A stretch of 64,000 bases of DNA, from the NCBI RefSeq assembly GCF_025751495.1, contig NZ_JAOWKZ010000001.1:1-64000 (forward strand), given 5' to 3'. Of the stretch, positions 8,901-17,002 are shown in pieces. Positions within the stretch are counted from its first letter, which is position 1. The number at the start of each line of letters is the position of its first letter. The stretch is from Albidovulum litorale (lineage in GTDB: Bacteria; Pseudomonadota; Alphaproteobacteria; Rhodobacterales; Rhodobacteraceae). The notes under the pieces were generated by a model. It was not told where the DNA came from and made no database searches. It worked only from the letters and a program-made list of their open reading frames with translations. Made by a program: the position numbers and the translations under genes.

Positions 8901-9184
8901 ATTGCGGTTGAACCGACGAGATCGCTGAACAAAACGGTAAGCTGCCTTCGTTCAGCCGTCTGCTCTGGGTCGTCTTTGGGTTGGTCTTGCGGTGCTTTGA
9001 CTCGCGGGGGAGCGGGGCGCGCTTCGGCATTGCTGGCAACGGACGTCCCGCAATTCACGCAGAACTTGGCATCCGGGCTGATCTCCGACCGGCATGCGGG
9101 GCAACGCGGGGCTATGGATGTTCCACATTCCTGGCAGAACTTGGCCCGTTCGGGATTCTGTGTGTCGCAGTTCGGGCAACGCAC
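5933..9184 (-). CDS. Zinc-ribbon class III nucleotidyl cyclase with AAA ATPase and TPR-like repeats
   Basis: The 1083-residue protein starts, in my reading, at the GTG at 9184, which sits seven bases behind a perfect AGGAGG; the ATG 63 bp upstream has no such site. Order of parts: two CxxC pairs forming a double zinc ribbon (residues 2-45), a class III cyclase domain (about 75-260; metal aspartates in FSDLVGST and VGDGVVVYFG; transition-state Asn and Arg in DTPNIAARIQ), an AAA/NB-type ATPase (Walker A GEAGIGKSR, Walker B LLMVIDDAHW) and a long C-terminal helical repeat region. The lysine normally three residues before the second GD is Asn (HVANFVGDG), so adenine selection may be altered. Probably cytoplasmic, with the repeats sensing a partner or ligand. 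Monocistronic or leading the operon at 5853 (79 bp gap). Confidence 0.9.
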   Translation of the reverse strand: MRCPNCDTQNPERAKFCQECGTSIAPRCPACRSEISPDAKFCVNCGTSVASNAEARPAPPRVKAPQDQPKDDPEQTAERRQLTVLFSDLVGSTAISEALDPEDYRELIAHYRTVVTGIVEQYNGHVANFVGDGVVVYFGYPVAHEGSAYAAALAALEIAEAAPAIAGFFPRLDLSTQVRVGLHTGSVVVGQTGSGDHIEKMSLFGDTPNIAARIQAFAEAGQVVTSAATRRLAGAQLMFRSLGPQTLHGVRDPMELYQAMRPSSATDIARRQQLRPTTPVIGRKAEIALVSTRWEEAMEGDGQVMLVTGEAGIGKSRIIFSLDQELPDGEANRLVLFGSVIHKNSPFYSAKEAFGALLNLSKTDTDEVKRGKLHLFLDGLDVDQSIVAPPIANLLGFGEDFAGLSATSHPEQEKLEAINAMIQVCGAMSDQKPLLMVIDDAHWIDPSTLEFVSRWISLLQRQRCLLLITARPEFVSPWKNLAHVTALELNRLGRRETIALIESIAQVRPPEPIVKQIVLRTDGVPLFIEELTKMVIESGLLAEDEVFKGDLSLAIPASLQDSLMSRLDRLTEVRQVAQIASTIGRTFDRTILCRVHAGDERTVDDALVKLIDADLIVPIGGMDEDSVFQFRHALVQEAAYQSMLRTSRAKWHGRIAAVLENLYPETAKTEPELLGHHFMLAGNHLIAEGYWRAAARVATERSANPEAIEHLQFALSSLAHLPETEERDRREMDLQIMIAVPYAFVNGYAHPSVRGAYARARELCTRYGELDRLFKVVYGQFRSSMIGGEYAEALENAEQLGSMLDANADPVITAVTYRSLGSVLTYLGRPAEALEVLRKGMDVALSLEDRRRGLNFDVVDLGVAIHAYAAWSYWLCGRDEDALAAIEKALELAPETEHPFTLSFSLAFASWIYQFLGDEDAVRQSSARLITLSEKNAFHFWLGWGRVMNGWARRAELDEKALEMIEQGLGEWRGTASRLGLSYFRYLHADVAMSLGQAQKARDLVAEAQRFEEESGEAFWAPELVRLDGEIAMVLGDKAAGAARFRQAIDMSQEMGMPGHKRRAEASARQYANADGKAETAES

Positions 9185-9495
9185 AATTCTGCCTCCTGCA
9201 AATCGGGCGGCCACGAAATCAGGAAGACGGTTTCCCAAAAGCCGCATGCCGTAAATGTCATTTGTATAGTTACAAGAAGATCAGAGAAAACGCTACGCAG
9301 ATTTAGGGAAATCCCGTGGAAATTAATATGCTCGCGATACCGTTCGGCAATATGTGCAAGAAAGCAGTTCGTCGGGGTTTTTAAACACAGACAAGCTCGC
9401 ACTCCACACAACCATAGGAAGAATTCCGTATTCGGCTGCGGATCAGACCAATATCGGATGGCCTGCGCAAGGTGCTTTCAAGAGGGTTCGCCCAA
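9185..9495. promoter_or_regulatory. Upstream region of the zinc-ribbon cyclase with a small inverted repeat
   Basis: This gene-free stretch carries the AGGAGG ribosome site for the cyclase (9190-9195 region) and an inverted repeat TTGTATAGTTACAA at 9262-9275, about 80 bp upstream of the start, which overlaps a plausible minus-strand -10 (TATACA). It is the most likely site for the cyclase promoter and an operator. Nothing else recognisable is seen. Confidence 0.35.
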
Positions 9496-10209
9496 TCACA
9501 CGATAGCAGCCTCTCTCAACGATGTTATATTCGCGTTTGCGGCGACGAGTTTCGCGCTCGTATCACGCATCAGACATTGCTGCATGCACAGCCCAAGTTC
9601 CGCTTCTGCTGCGGCCAGAGCGCGAAGTTTCTCCGCATCCGCCTCAAAGACACGGGAAGGGCCGACGGTCGTCAGCGTCGCAGAGGCAGGTGCTCCGGTG
9701 AAACAGGTTACTTCGCCCACGAATTCGCCGTTGGCGCAGTTTCCGATCAAATGACCGTTTATCGACGCATTTGCTTTGCCGGTTGCCAGATAATAGAGCT
9801 TGCCAATCACTTTGCCTTCAGTGGCCAGCACATGGCCAGCGCCGACATCGCGCCAAGTGCCTGTGTCAAGGAAGCGCCGTGCATTCATGGCAGAAAGTTC
9901 GGGAAACTTGCGCGTCAGAAGCTCTTTTTCCTCGTTGTTGAACCGCGTCTTGCGCCAGAGGAGATAGGTGCGCGTAAGTCCAACTATGCTGATAATAATC
10001 CAGCTGATCTGTATGATCGCCGACCACAGGTTGAAACTCGCAATCAGCGAGATAAGAACCAATACGGCCGCCGACAAATTCAATACAGTATAGGGGTAGC
10101 GGGACCCTCTGAGCAGACCGAACTGCAAACCCGCATAGGCGCCCAGATAAAGAGCAACCCCCAAAAAGCCGCAGACTTCGAAAAACCCATCCCAAACTGC
10201 ATAGTTCAT
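9496..10209 (-). CDS. Membrane protein with a C-terminal cyclic-nucleotide-binding-like (Popeye-type) domain
   Basis: The 237-residue protein has three hydrophobic helices in the first 90 or so residues (starting VCGFLGVALYLGAYAGL and ending near IISIVGLTRTYLLW), then a jelly-roll domain of the cyclic-nucleotide-binding/Popeye kind (YYLATGKANASING, GEFVGEVTCFTGAPASAT). In the phosphate-binding cassette the Glu is present but the Arg that holds the cyclic phosphate is Ser, as in Popeye proteins, where the motif also departs from the CAP/PKA form. The ATG at 10209 is chosen because GGAGAG lies seven bases ahead. Two related genes sit at 10482 and 17003. It faces 10482 divergently. Likely a membrane-bound receptor or scaffold; the ligand is inferred. 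Confidence 0.75.
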   Translation of the reverse strand: MNYAVWDGFFEVCGFLGVALYLGAYAGLQFGLLRGSRYPYTVLNLSAAVLVLISLIASFNLWSAIIQISWIIISIVGLTRTYLLWRKTRFNNEEKELLTRKFPELSAMNARRFLDTGTWRDVGAGHVLATEGKVIGKLYYLATGKANASINGHLIGNCANGEFVGEVTCFTGAPASATLTTVGPSRVFEADAEKLRALAAAEAELGLCMQQCLMRDTSAKLVAANANITSLREAAIV

Positions 10210-10481
10210 ATACGTCTCTCCACAATCTGCGTGATGGTTTGATCTTTGTTTTTTCAATGGAGCGATGAGTAGGCCCAGTTATCCTGCGTGGGATTTGGAC
10301 CGTCAGAAGCCGTTTTGCCAAGATACTCGCGCGTGACCTTGTCAGTCGTGATAGGCTTCTCGGCGACTCATCTCAACTATTTATCTTATGCCTGACACGA
10401 CTCCCAAAATAGCGTAGCTCAGGATTCTGATTGGGGCTACCTTCAGGACGAGCTGCACGAGACAGACCCGTTGGGAAATGA
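10210..10481. promoter_or_regulatory. Divergent intergenic region between two Popeye-type genes
   Basis: About 270 bp separate two divergently transcribed paralogues, so promoters for both must lie here. Apart from the GGAGAG ribosome site for the left gene I see no strong operator or hairpin. Confidence 0.3.
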
Positions 10482-11210
10482 ATGACAGGACTAGCTCTAT
10501 CTGACTTACTGGTGCTATCTGCTGCCGGCATGTTTGTTCTGGGGTATTTGATCATCAATCAGGTGATACTCCGACTGATGCTCCTGATCGGAACTGCGCT
10601 TTACATCTGTTACTATGCCGTCGTTGACACCTCGCCTCTTTGGCCAGCGATTTGGGCCAGCATGGCTACCGGCACTGCGAACCTGATCGGGCTTATGGCT
10701 CTGATCTATGGACGTTCATCCTGGGCGGTCCCCAAGATGTACCGCGATGTTTATCCTCATTTTAAAATGCTGCCGCCTGGCGATTTTCGAAAACTCATGA
10801 AGGTCGCAGAACGGACGACAAGGCCGGCGGGGTACATGCTTACCGAAGGGGGTCGACCCGTGTCTAAGCTCTACTACATTATCGATGGCGCGGTGAGGTT
10901 GGAGAAATTCGGCGACAGTTTCGATATTCCGGATGCTGTTTTTGTAGGTGAGGTCGCCTATCTGACAAATCGTCGAGCCTCTGCATCGACTATTCTGACG
11001 AAAGAGAGTGACGTTCTGGAATGGGACGTAGGCATACTACAGCAGCGCTCCAAGCGCGACCCTCGGTTTCGATTGGCAATCGACGCGGTGATTTCTCTGG
11101 ATCTGGCTGGGAAAGTTGCGCGTGCAGGATCTCCAATACAGCGGCTTGAAAGTCCCGTATCCCCTCCAAGAGAGCCGGAAGAACGCTCGGCTACGGCTTG
11201 GACCGGGTGA
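10482..11210 (+). CDS. Membrane protein with a C-terminal cyclic-nucleotide-binding-like (Popeye-type) domain, second copy
   Basis: 242 residues, same plan as the gene at 9496: three hydrophobic helices (LLVLSAAGMFVLGYLIIN, LMLLIGTALYICYYAVV and a third to about residue 80), then a jelly-roll domain with MLTEGGRPVSKLYYIIDGAVR and FVGEVAYLTNRRASAS. The cassette again keeps Glu but has Ser where CAP-type domains have Arg. The tail after residue 215 is polar and proline/glutamate rich. It is transcribed away from its paralogue and converges on the SulP gene. The shared plan suggests these proteins respond to the products of the neighbouring cyclases or bind each other; this is inference. Confidence 0.75.
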   Translation: MTGLALSDLLVLSAAGMFVLGYLIINQVILRLMLLIGTALYICYYAVVDTSPLWPAIWASMATGTANLIGLMALIYGRSSWAVPKMYRDVYPHFKMLPPGDFRKLMKVAERTTRPAGYMLTEGGRPVSKLYYIIDGAVRLEKFGDSFDIPDAVFVGEVAYLTNRRASASTILTKESDVLEWDVGILQQRSKRDPRFRLAIDAVISLDLAGKVARAGSPIQRLESPVSPPREPEERSATAWTG

Positions 11211-11371
11211 CCTGCCATTGAACTTTCATCCAGCCACGACCAAATCCCGGTTGGTGGCGGTCAGTATCGTCAGCGACAGCTATACACCAAGCAATCTTTA
11301 TAGATAGCTCGTTTAAGCAGGTGTTCGGCGGCGAACCTTTGGTGCCAGCATTGCGCCGTTGTCTATAACGC

Positions 11372-13558
11372 CTAATCCGATAACATCCTGAACAGTTCCG
11401 TCATCCGCATCAGGCGCCGGGCAAGGTATCCTGCGGCAAGACGGTGCAGATCCGCTGCGGCAGCCCGACCGTCCAGACTGTTAGGTATCCGGTCGAGGTC
11501 GATCTTCAGCACCTCTGCATCTGTGTCCGCCAATACCCCTGCCGTACGCGGCACACGCGCATAATAGGCTATCTCTCCGACAAGGGCGCCCGGAACAAAT
11601 CGTGCAACAACGAGTTTCCGGCCATCATCGCCGGTAATCTCGGCGCGAAGCTGACCAGCAAGCAGTTGGTAGATCGCTGTCGACTCGCTGCCTTCTGACA
11701 CCAGAGTCATGCCTTGCTTCAGTTTCAGTCTCTCAGAGAATTCTGAGGTGTCGAGCGTCGGGTAGTTGGCACAAAGACTATTCAGAACGCCATCGACGGC
11801 TTCATCCAATTTGTCTTGACCAAGTTGCCTGGTCTCGATTTCCAAAAGTGCGTCGTCGAGTGTTCGATATAGCGATGCATCAATATGGTGGCCCGCGGTC
11901 TCAAGCCGTCCGGTAATCTTGTCGGAGAGTCCGGACAAAAAGAACTCCGCGCCATTCCGATCGCACAACTCTCCGATCCGATAGAAGGAAAAGGCCGCCG
12001 ACGAGTCGACGCCTGTAACCCGAGACAGGTCGAACACCACGTACCTTGGAGGGTCTTCACGCTCGAACTCGATACGCAGATTATCGAGCAGCCTGCTTGC
12101 CGTTCCAAAGAACAAGAAACCCCCAAGCTCGAATATTCGTGTTTCTCTTCCTTTCATGCCAAGACAAGCAAGGTCGTCGTGCCCACGCTCTACCGAGGAC
12201 CGACGCACCGCCCCGCTGGATCGTAGTCGCACGACGTCGATCCCAGCATACGATACAATGAACATGATTGCGGCCGCGATCAATCCGACGGCCAGCGCCT
12301 CAAGAAATCCAACACCAGCTGCGGTAACAAGTATGACGCCTATGATGGCCATGTCACCGGCCGGAAGGCGGCGGCGTTGAACCCAAAGCCAGTCATACAG
12401 CAGGTCGATCCCGAGAAAGGCGATGACACTTGCCGCAAGCCCGACCGGCAATGCGCCTATGACCGAGGCACCGAAGAACAGGGTCAGGGCAGAGGCGACG
12501 GCTACCGTCCACCCCGCCAGCGGTCCGGAAAGCCCCATCCTGTGCGCCAACAAGGTTTCGCCCAGAAGGTGGTATCCTACCAATCCGCCGGTGGCTCCCG
12601 CCGCCACGTTCGCCACGCCGGTGGATTTCAGATCGTGTTCAAAGTCGAGTTCTTTTCCAAGTGCAACTTCAATTGCGCTCGCGTTGAGGAGAAGGCCGAC
12701 GACGGCGACTGCGGCGATGGCAATGATCGTTGCTGACTGCTTTAGAATGAGTGCCCAGTCCGCCTGAAAGGGAATCTCGAGAGACAAGCCCCGGAGAAAA
12801 AAGCTGGACTCGAATGGACCAAGAAGAAGACCCTTCTCAGCAGCTTCCGTTAGAGTGAGCCCGATTAGCCAGAGTGCGACGTAAAACCCCACCAAACCAA
12901 CGACGAGGAAAGCCGGTAGCATGAAACTGGAGCGCGATGTCCTTACCGCGACAACCGCAATCACGCTAAAGACGATCCATGGCAACCAGCGAACCGGAGC
13001 GCCTGGCTCAAGAAGCCGTACAAGGCTCCAGACCGTGACATTGTCCTTCAGCAGCATGGAGAGTGAACCCATGACCAGCAAGAACCCGGTCGCCGCAAGC
13101 AAGCCGCCGATCACCGAATAGGGGATGAACCGTGCGAGCGCACCGAGCCGAAAGTGCCCGGCGGCGTAGAAAGTAACGCCGCTCAATAACGTCGATACAC
13201 CAATGAAGGTGGCAACGGTCGCAAAGGTGGAATTCGATGCCGCCGACGCAGATGCCCCGGCAATCGCCGCGGCCGCGCCAGCCATCAGGATGGTGGGAAC
13301 ATCCTGCGCATGACATATAGAGCCGCGGTAGGATGCTGTCTGCGCCACTATCACGGGCATCGCGACGGACCCGAGAAGGGCGAGTCCGATACCCTTAGAA
13401 AGATGAACTGTGAGCGGACCAGCATAGATAAACGCGGCAAAGGATATCGCGAATGAAACACTGAGAGCCGCAAGGACGAATACCGCCATGAGTGCGCTTG
13501 CGGTGCTGGACAGCGACCGGGAAGAGCGCACATCCCTTTCTGCGGTGAGCCGACTCAA
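11372..13558 (-). CDS. SulP-family anion transporter with STAS and cyclic-nucleotide-binding domains
   Basis: The 728-residue protein has about 11-12 membrane helices of the SulP/SLC26 type (to about residue 430), a STAS domain (YVVFDLSRVTGVDSSAAFSF, about residues 505-525) and a C-terminal cyclic-nucleotide-binding domain (TLVSEGSESTAIYQLLAGQL; cassette VGEIAYYARVPRTAGVLA). Here the cassette keeps both Glu and the RTA arginine, unlike the Popeye-type neighbours, so real cyclic nucleotide binding is plausible. It may move sulfate, bicarbonate or another anion, gated by a cyclic nucleotide. The frame opens with a TTG (13558) behind a GAGG; a later start cannot be excluded but would cut the first helix region. 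Confidence 0.85.
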   Translation of the reverse strand: MSRLTAERDVRSSRSLSSTASALMAVFVLAALSVSFAISFAAFIYAGPLTVHLSKGIGLALLGSVAMPVIVAQTASYRGSICHAQDVPTILMAGAAAAIAGASASAASNSTFATVATFIGVSTLLSGVTFYAAGHFRLGALARFIPYSVIGGLLAATGFLLVMGSLSMLLKDNVTVWSLVRLLEPGAPVRWLPWIVFSVIAVVAVRTSRSSFMLPAFLVVGLVGFYVALWLIGLTLTEAAEKGLLLGPFESSFFLRGLSLEIPFQADWALILKQSATIIAIAAVAVVGLLLNASAIEVALGKELDFEHDLKSTGVANVAAGATGGLVGYHLLGETLLAHRMGLSGPLAGWTVAVASALTLFFGASVIGALPVGLAASVIAFLGIDLLYDWLWVQRRRLPAGDMAIIGVILVTAAGVGFLEALAVGLIAAAIMFIVSYAGIDVVRLRSSGAVRRSSVERGHDDLACLGMKGRETRIFELGGFLFFGTASRLLDNLRIEFEREDPPRYVVFDLSRVTGVDSSAAFSFYRIGELCDRNGAEFFLSGLSDKITGRLETAGHHIDASLYRTLDDALLEIETRQLGQDKLDEAVDGVLNSLCANYPTLDTSEFSERLKLKQGMTLVSEGSESTAIYQLLAGQLRAEITGDDGRKLVVARFVPGALVGEIAYYARVPRTAGVLADTDAEVLKIDLDRIPNSLDGRAAAADLHRLAAGYLARRLMRMTELFRMLSD

Positions 13559-13858
13559 ATCAGGCCTCGTCCCTGCCGAGCAAAAACGAGCCTTGTTTGC
13601 ACATGCTGCGACACCACGACCGCGTCAGGAAAGGTGAGATGCTGCAAAGCGCCAAAAACCGTGAATCCTCGCACTGTCGAAAGCACGGTATCCGATTGGG
13701 TTTTCATCGAAGCTTTGACTGACATGAAAGTATTAAACCGATCTGCTCGGCCGGGCGCAACTCTGATTGTTTACCTGCATGCCTGGATTTCTCTTTTGAT
13801 TTGAAAGCCATTTGTGCTACCCGTGTTAAGTTCATGATTGCTCTGGGGGGGGTTGGTT
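13559..13858. promoter_or_regulatory. Divergent promoter region between the SulP gene and fecR-like gene
   Basis: About 300 bp without a gene between two divergent starts. A G-run (13845-13852) just before the ATG at 13859 acts as the ribosome site for the FecR-like gene. The second half is clearly more AT-rich than the genes around it, as expected for a promoter. No clear operator is seen. Confidence 0.35.
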
Positions 13859-14695
13859 ATGAAGTTGCTTCCGCTTGTTTTGGGCGCCTTTTTCGGTGTT
13901 TCTTTTTTAGTTCCTTTGCCGGCATTAGCTCAGTCAGGTGAAGTCGTAAAAGTTACTCAACCGGCGATCATTGTTCGGGATGGCCAGCGAGCCAAGCTAG
14001 AATTGGGTGATGCTGTCAATGTCGGCGAAACCATCGTAACGGGCGGCAGCGCCGAGGCCCAGATCGTTTTTTCCGATCAGACTAGAATTGTCGTCGGGCC
14101 GAACTCGCAATTGCGGGTAGATACGCTGTTGTTTAATTCAAACACATCGGCCAAACGCTTCGCGGTTACTGCGGCCAAGGGGACATTCAGATTTCTGAGC
14201 GGCAAGAGCCCGAGTAAAGCCTATTCGGTCCGCACACCAATTGCGACGATGGGGGTGCGGGGAACGGCGTTTGATTTCGCAATTCCGGCAAAAGACTACA
14301 CTGATCTGGTAGTTCATGACGGCGAGGTACGTTTTTGTCGACAGGGCGTTTCCGCCTGTGCACGCGTACCGAGTGGATGCCAGACCGTGCGTATGCAGAA
14401 GAGACTGTTGACCCAACCTTCGACGAATGCGGATCGTCAGAAGATCCTCGGCGAGGCTTTTCCCTATGCTATCGACCAGACTTCGCTAAGGGATGACTTT
14501 CATACTGCGATCGAGAGCTGCAAAGGGCGCGACGCCACGGCGTTGAGGCAGATCAACCTTCCCTCGATCGCTTCGAGGCAACTGCAGCGGGATGATCAAA
14601 AACCACGTGCAGCCAAGGGGAGTCCGGAAGAGCCACGCGAAGAAGACGAAGAACGAGAGGAACCCGGCGAAAGAGAAGATGGATTACCGGAATGA
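13859..14695 (+). CDS. FecR-domain periplasmic protein, partner of the CHASE2 cyclase
   Basis: The 278-residue protein starts with a signal peptide (MKLLPLVLGAFFGVSF..., cleavage likely after ALA near residue 24). A FecR domain follows: KLELGDAVNVGETIVTGGSA, then IVFSDQTRIVVGPNSQLRV and the hallmark IATMGVRGTAFDF (about residues 130-142). The last 40 residues are highly charged (Glu/Arg/Pro). I use the ATG at 13859; an in-frame TTG 21 bp upstream is less likely. The CHASE2 cyclase gene follows after 59 bp on the same strand, the usual pairing for this FecR subtype, so it probably presents a periplasmic signal to the CHASE2 domain. Confidence 0.85.
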   Translation: MKLLPLVLGAFFGVSFLVPLPALAQSGEVVKVTQPAIIVRDGQRAKLELGDAVNVGETIVTGGSAEAQIVFSDQTRIVVGPNSQLRVDTLLFNSNTSAKRFAVTAAKGTFRFLSGKSPSKAYSVRTPIATMGVRGTAFDFAIPAKDYTDLVVHDGEVRFCRQGVSACARVPSGCQTVRMQKRLLTQPSTNADRQKILGEAFPYAIDQTSLRDDFHTAIESCKGRDATALRQINLPSIASRQLQRDDQKPRAAKGSPEEPREEDEEREEPGEREDGLPE

Positions 14696-14754
14696 ACTGA
14701 GCGCGTTCCGGTGCTGAGCAGGGGGTCCGACGCAGTTTCGTCTGAGGTTTTTTG

Positions 14755-16956
14755 ATGGCGCGTCATCGATACCGTGTTGTTTACGCCCTGATGGCGCTCG
14801 GATTCATTGGGTTTCTTGCGGCGATACGGATGTCGGATCCCGAACCGATGGTTGCCTTGCGCGAGGCATACTTCGACCAGCTTCAGCAACTTCGCCCCAG
14901 ACAGGCGGCCGATCTTCCGGTGCGCGTAATCGACATTGACGAGGCGTCATTGTCCCGGTTGGGGCAATGGCCTTGGCCCCGGCATGTTATGGCAAGGTTA
15001 AACGAAAGACTGGCCGAACTGGGGGCGGCCGTCGTCGTTTACGATGTCCTCTTCGCAGAGGCTGACAGGCTTTCCATATCGCGCTTGCTGGACGACCCAA
15101 TCGCGGCAGACGCGCTTGCCGGTGTGGATGGATTGACCGCAATCGAGCAACTGGATTTTGACCGGATGTTTGCCGGGTCAATGAGCCGACTTCCCGTGGT
15201 CCTTGGCGTGTCGCATGCGGGCGGTAGCGGTCAGCGCGCACAAGATGCCAAGGCGGGGTTCGTTCAGGTTGGAGGCGGGGTCGATGGCGTTCCGGTGCTT
15301 TCGACAGTTACAGGGATTGTTCCGGTACTCTATGATGCCGCAACTGGTCTGGGCAGCGTCAATGTAAGTCCATCGGGGTCCGGCGGGGTGGTCCGCGAGG
15401 TTCCCCTGATCTGGAAAACCGACAGTGGATTTCTTCCCAGTCTCGCGGTTGAAGCCCTGCGTGTCGCGCTGCAGGAGAGCACTTTCATTCTTCAGAGCGA
15501 TTTGTCTGACATCGGTTTGTCGGGAATTCGGGTCGGCGCCTACAATGTGCCAACCAATGAACAGGGGCTGTTCCGGGTTTACTACCGGCCTGATACGTCC
15601 GACCTGTATGTGTCAGCATACAAAGTGCTCGACCGCGATCATGACCAAGAGACGAGACAATGGCTTGATGGCAGTATCGTGTTCGTCGGCACCTCGGCGG
15701 CGGGCCTTCTGGATATCCGCAGGACTGCGCTTTCGGAAAGCATTCCCGGTGTTTCCATTCATGCCCAGATCGTCGAACAGATCCTTCTTGAACACTATCT
15801 GACACGAACAACCGTTCAGGACGCCATCGAAGTCGCGCTTTTTGCGGCGACCTGCCTGCTGGTTTTTCTTGCGTTGATTTTATTCGGACCAATGATCTCG
15901 ATAGGTTTGGGTGGAATTGCAGGCGCAGCCACACTAGCACTTTCTTGGCATCTTTATGCGGTCAACGGCATCCTCCTGGACGCAACCTTTCCGGCTCTTG
16001 GTGGCTTTCTTGTTTTCACCGCGCTGACGGCATTTCAGTTCATCGTAATTGATCGTGAAAAGCGAATGATCCGTGGCTCATTCTCGAAATACGTGTCACC
16101 AACAATCTTGAGCGAGATAGAAAAAAAAGGCCACGAACTCAAACTTGGTGGCGACATGCGCGATGTGCTGGTCATGTTTTCAGACATTCGTGAATTCACT
16201 CCTTTGAGTGAATCCGTTTCGGCGGAAAATCTTGTGGTCTTGCTGAATGACCTGTTCTCGGAATTGACCGACGAAATTCTGGCAGAGAGCGGCACAATCG
16301 ACAAATACATTGGCGACTCGATAATGGCGTTCTGGAACGCGCCGGTGCCGGTGGAAAACTATCACTCGCGGGCTTGTAACGCTGCGCTAAGGATGCGCGC
16401 AAAACTGGCGTCATTCTCTGACAAACGGGACCGCGTGGGTCCTCGTCAAATCCGCATGGCAACCGGTCTGGCATCCGGGTCGGCATGCGTGGGTAACATG
16501 GGCTCAAGGACCAGGTACAATTACTCGGTAATCGGTGCAGTCGTGAACGAAGCGGCGCGCATCGAAACTGCGTGTCGGGAAGTCGGCTATGATATTGTCG
16601 TGACCAAGGCGGTTGCCGACCATGCCAAGGGACTGGCGCTGCTGGAAGCCGGAGAGCTCGACCTTAAAGGAGTGTCGCAACGAATGTCGGCGTTTCTGGT
16701 GGTCGGTGACGCCAGCATGTCGATGACCGACAGCTTTCGGGCATTGGAGGGCGCACATAAGAGTCTTCTTGCGGCCGTTCGTAACGGTGCGGACATCACG
16801 TCCAACCTTTCGGAATGCCGGGACTTATGCATGCGCGTAGACCCGGCTCTGCTGGAATTCTACAACCGGATCGAAAACCGACGCTCAAATTTCCTGGCGG
16901 ACCCGGGCAGGTGGCCTGATGATCGCCCCGGCGTGGCGCAATACGCTTCAGATTGA
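14755..16956 (+). CDS. CHASE2-domain transmembrane class III nucleotidyl cyclase
   Basis: The 733-residue protein has an N-terminal helix, a large periplasmic CHASE2 sensor (about residues 35-345; PVRVIDIDEASLSRLGQWPW, GSIVFVGTSAAGLLDIR), three membrane helices (about 360-435) and a cytoplasmic cyclase domain (about 470-650). The metal aspartates lie in VMFSDIREFTPLSE and YIGDSIMAFW, the Lys of KYIGD is present, and Asn and Arg are in VVNEAARIE. The Asp (or Thr) that normally reads adenine in VIGDxVN is Ala (VIGAVVNEA), so substrate choice is uncertain. I chose the ATG at 14755 rather than the TTG one codon earlier. It follows the FecR gene and precedes a cyclic-nucleotide-binding membrane protein. 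Confidence 0.9.
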   Translation: MARHRYRVVYALMALGFIGFLAAIRMSDPEPMVALREAYFDQLQQLRPRQAADLPVRVIDIDEASLSRLGQWPWPRHVMARLNERLAELGAAVVVYDVLFAEADRLSISRLLDDPIAADALAGVDGLTAIEQLDFDRMFAGSMSRLPVVLGVSHAGGSGQRAQDAKAGFVQVGGGVDGVPVLSTVTGIVPVLYDAATGLGSVNVSPSGSGGVVREVPLIWKTDSGFLPSLAVEALRVALQESTFILQSDLSDIGLSGIRVGAYNVPTNEQGLFRVYYRPDTSDLYVSAYKVLDRDHDQETRQWLDGSIVFVGTSAAGLLDIRRTALSESIPGVSIHAQIVEQILLEHYLTRTTVQDAIEVALFAATCLLVFLALILFGPMISIGLGGIAGAATLALSWHLYAVNGILLDATFPALGGFLVFTALTAFQFIVIDREKRMIRGSFSKYVSPTILSEIEKKGHELKLGGDMRDVLVMFSDIREFTPLSESVSAENLVVLLNDLFSELTDEILAESGTIDKYIGDSIMAFWNAPVPVENYHSRACNAALRMRAKLASFSDKRDRVGPRQIRMATGLASGSACVGNMGSRTRYNYSVIGAVVNEAARIETACREVGYDIVVTKAVADHAKGLALLEAGELDLKGVSQRMSAFLVVGDASMSMTDSFRALEGAHKSLLAAVRNGADITSNLSECRDLCMRVDPALLEFYNRIENRRSNFLADPGRWPDDRPGVAQYASD

Positions 16957-17002
16957 CATCAGAATCTGATGGCTGACAGTTCGGCTAAACGAGAGGAGTC
17001 TG

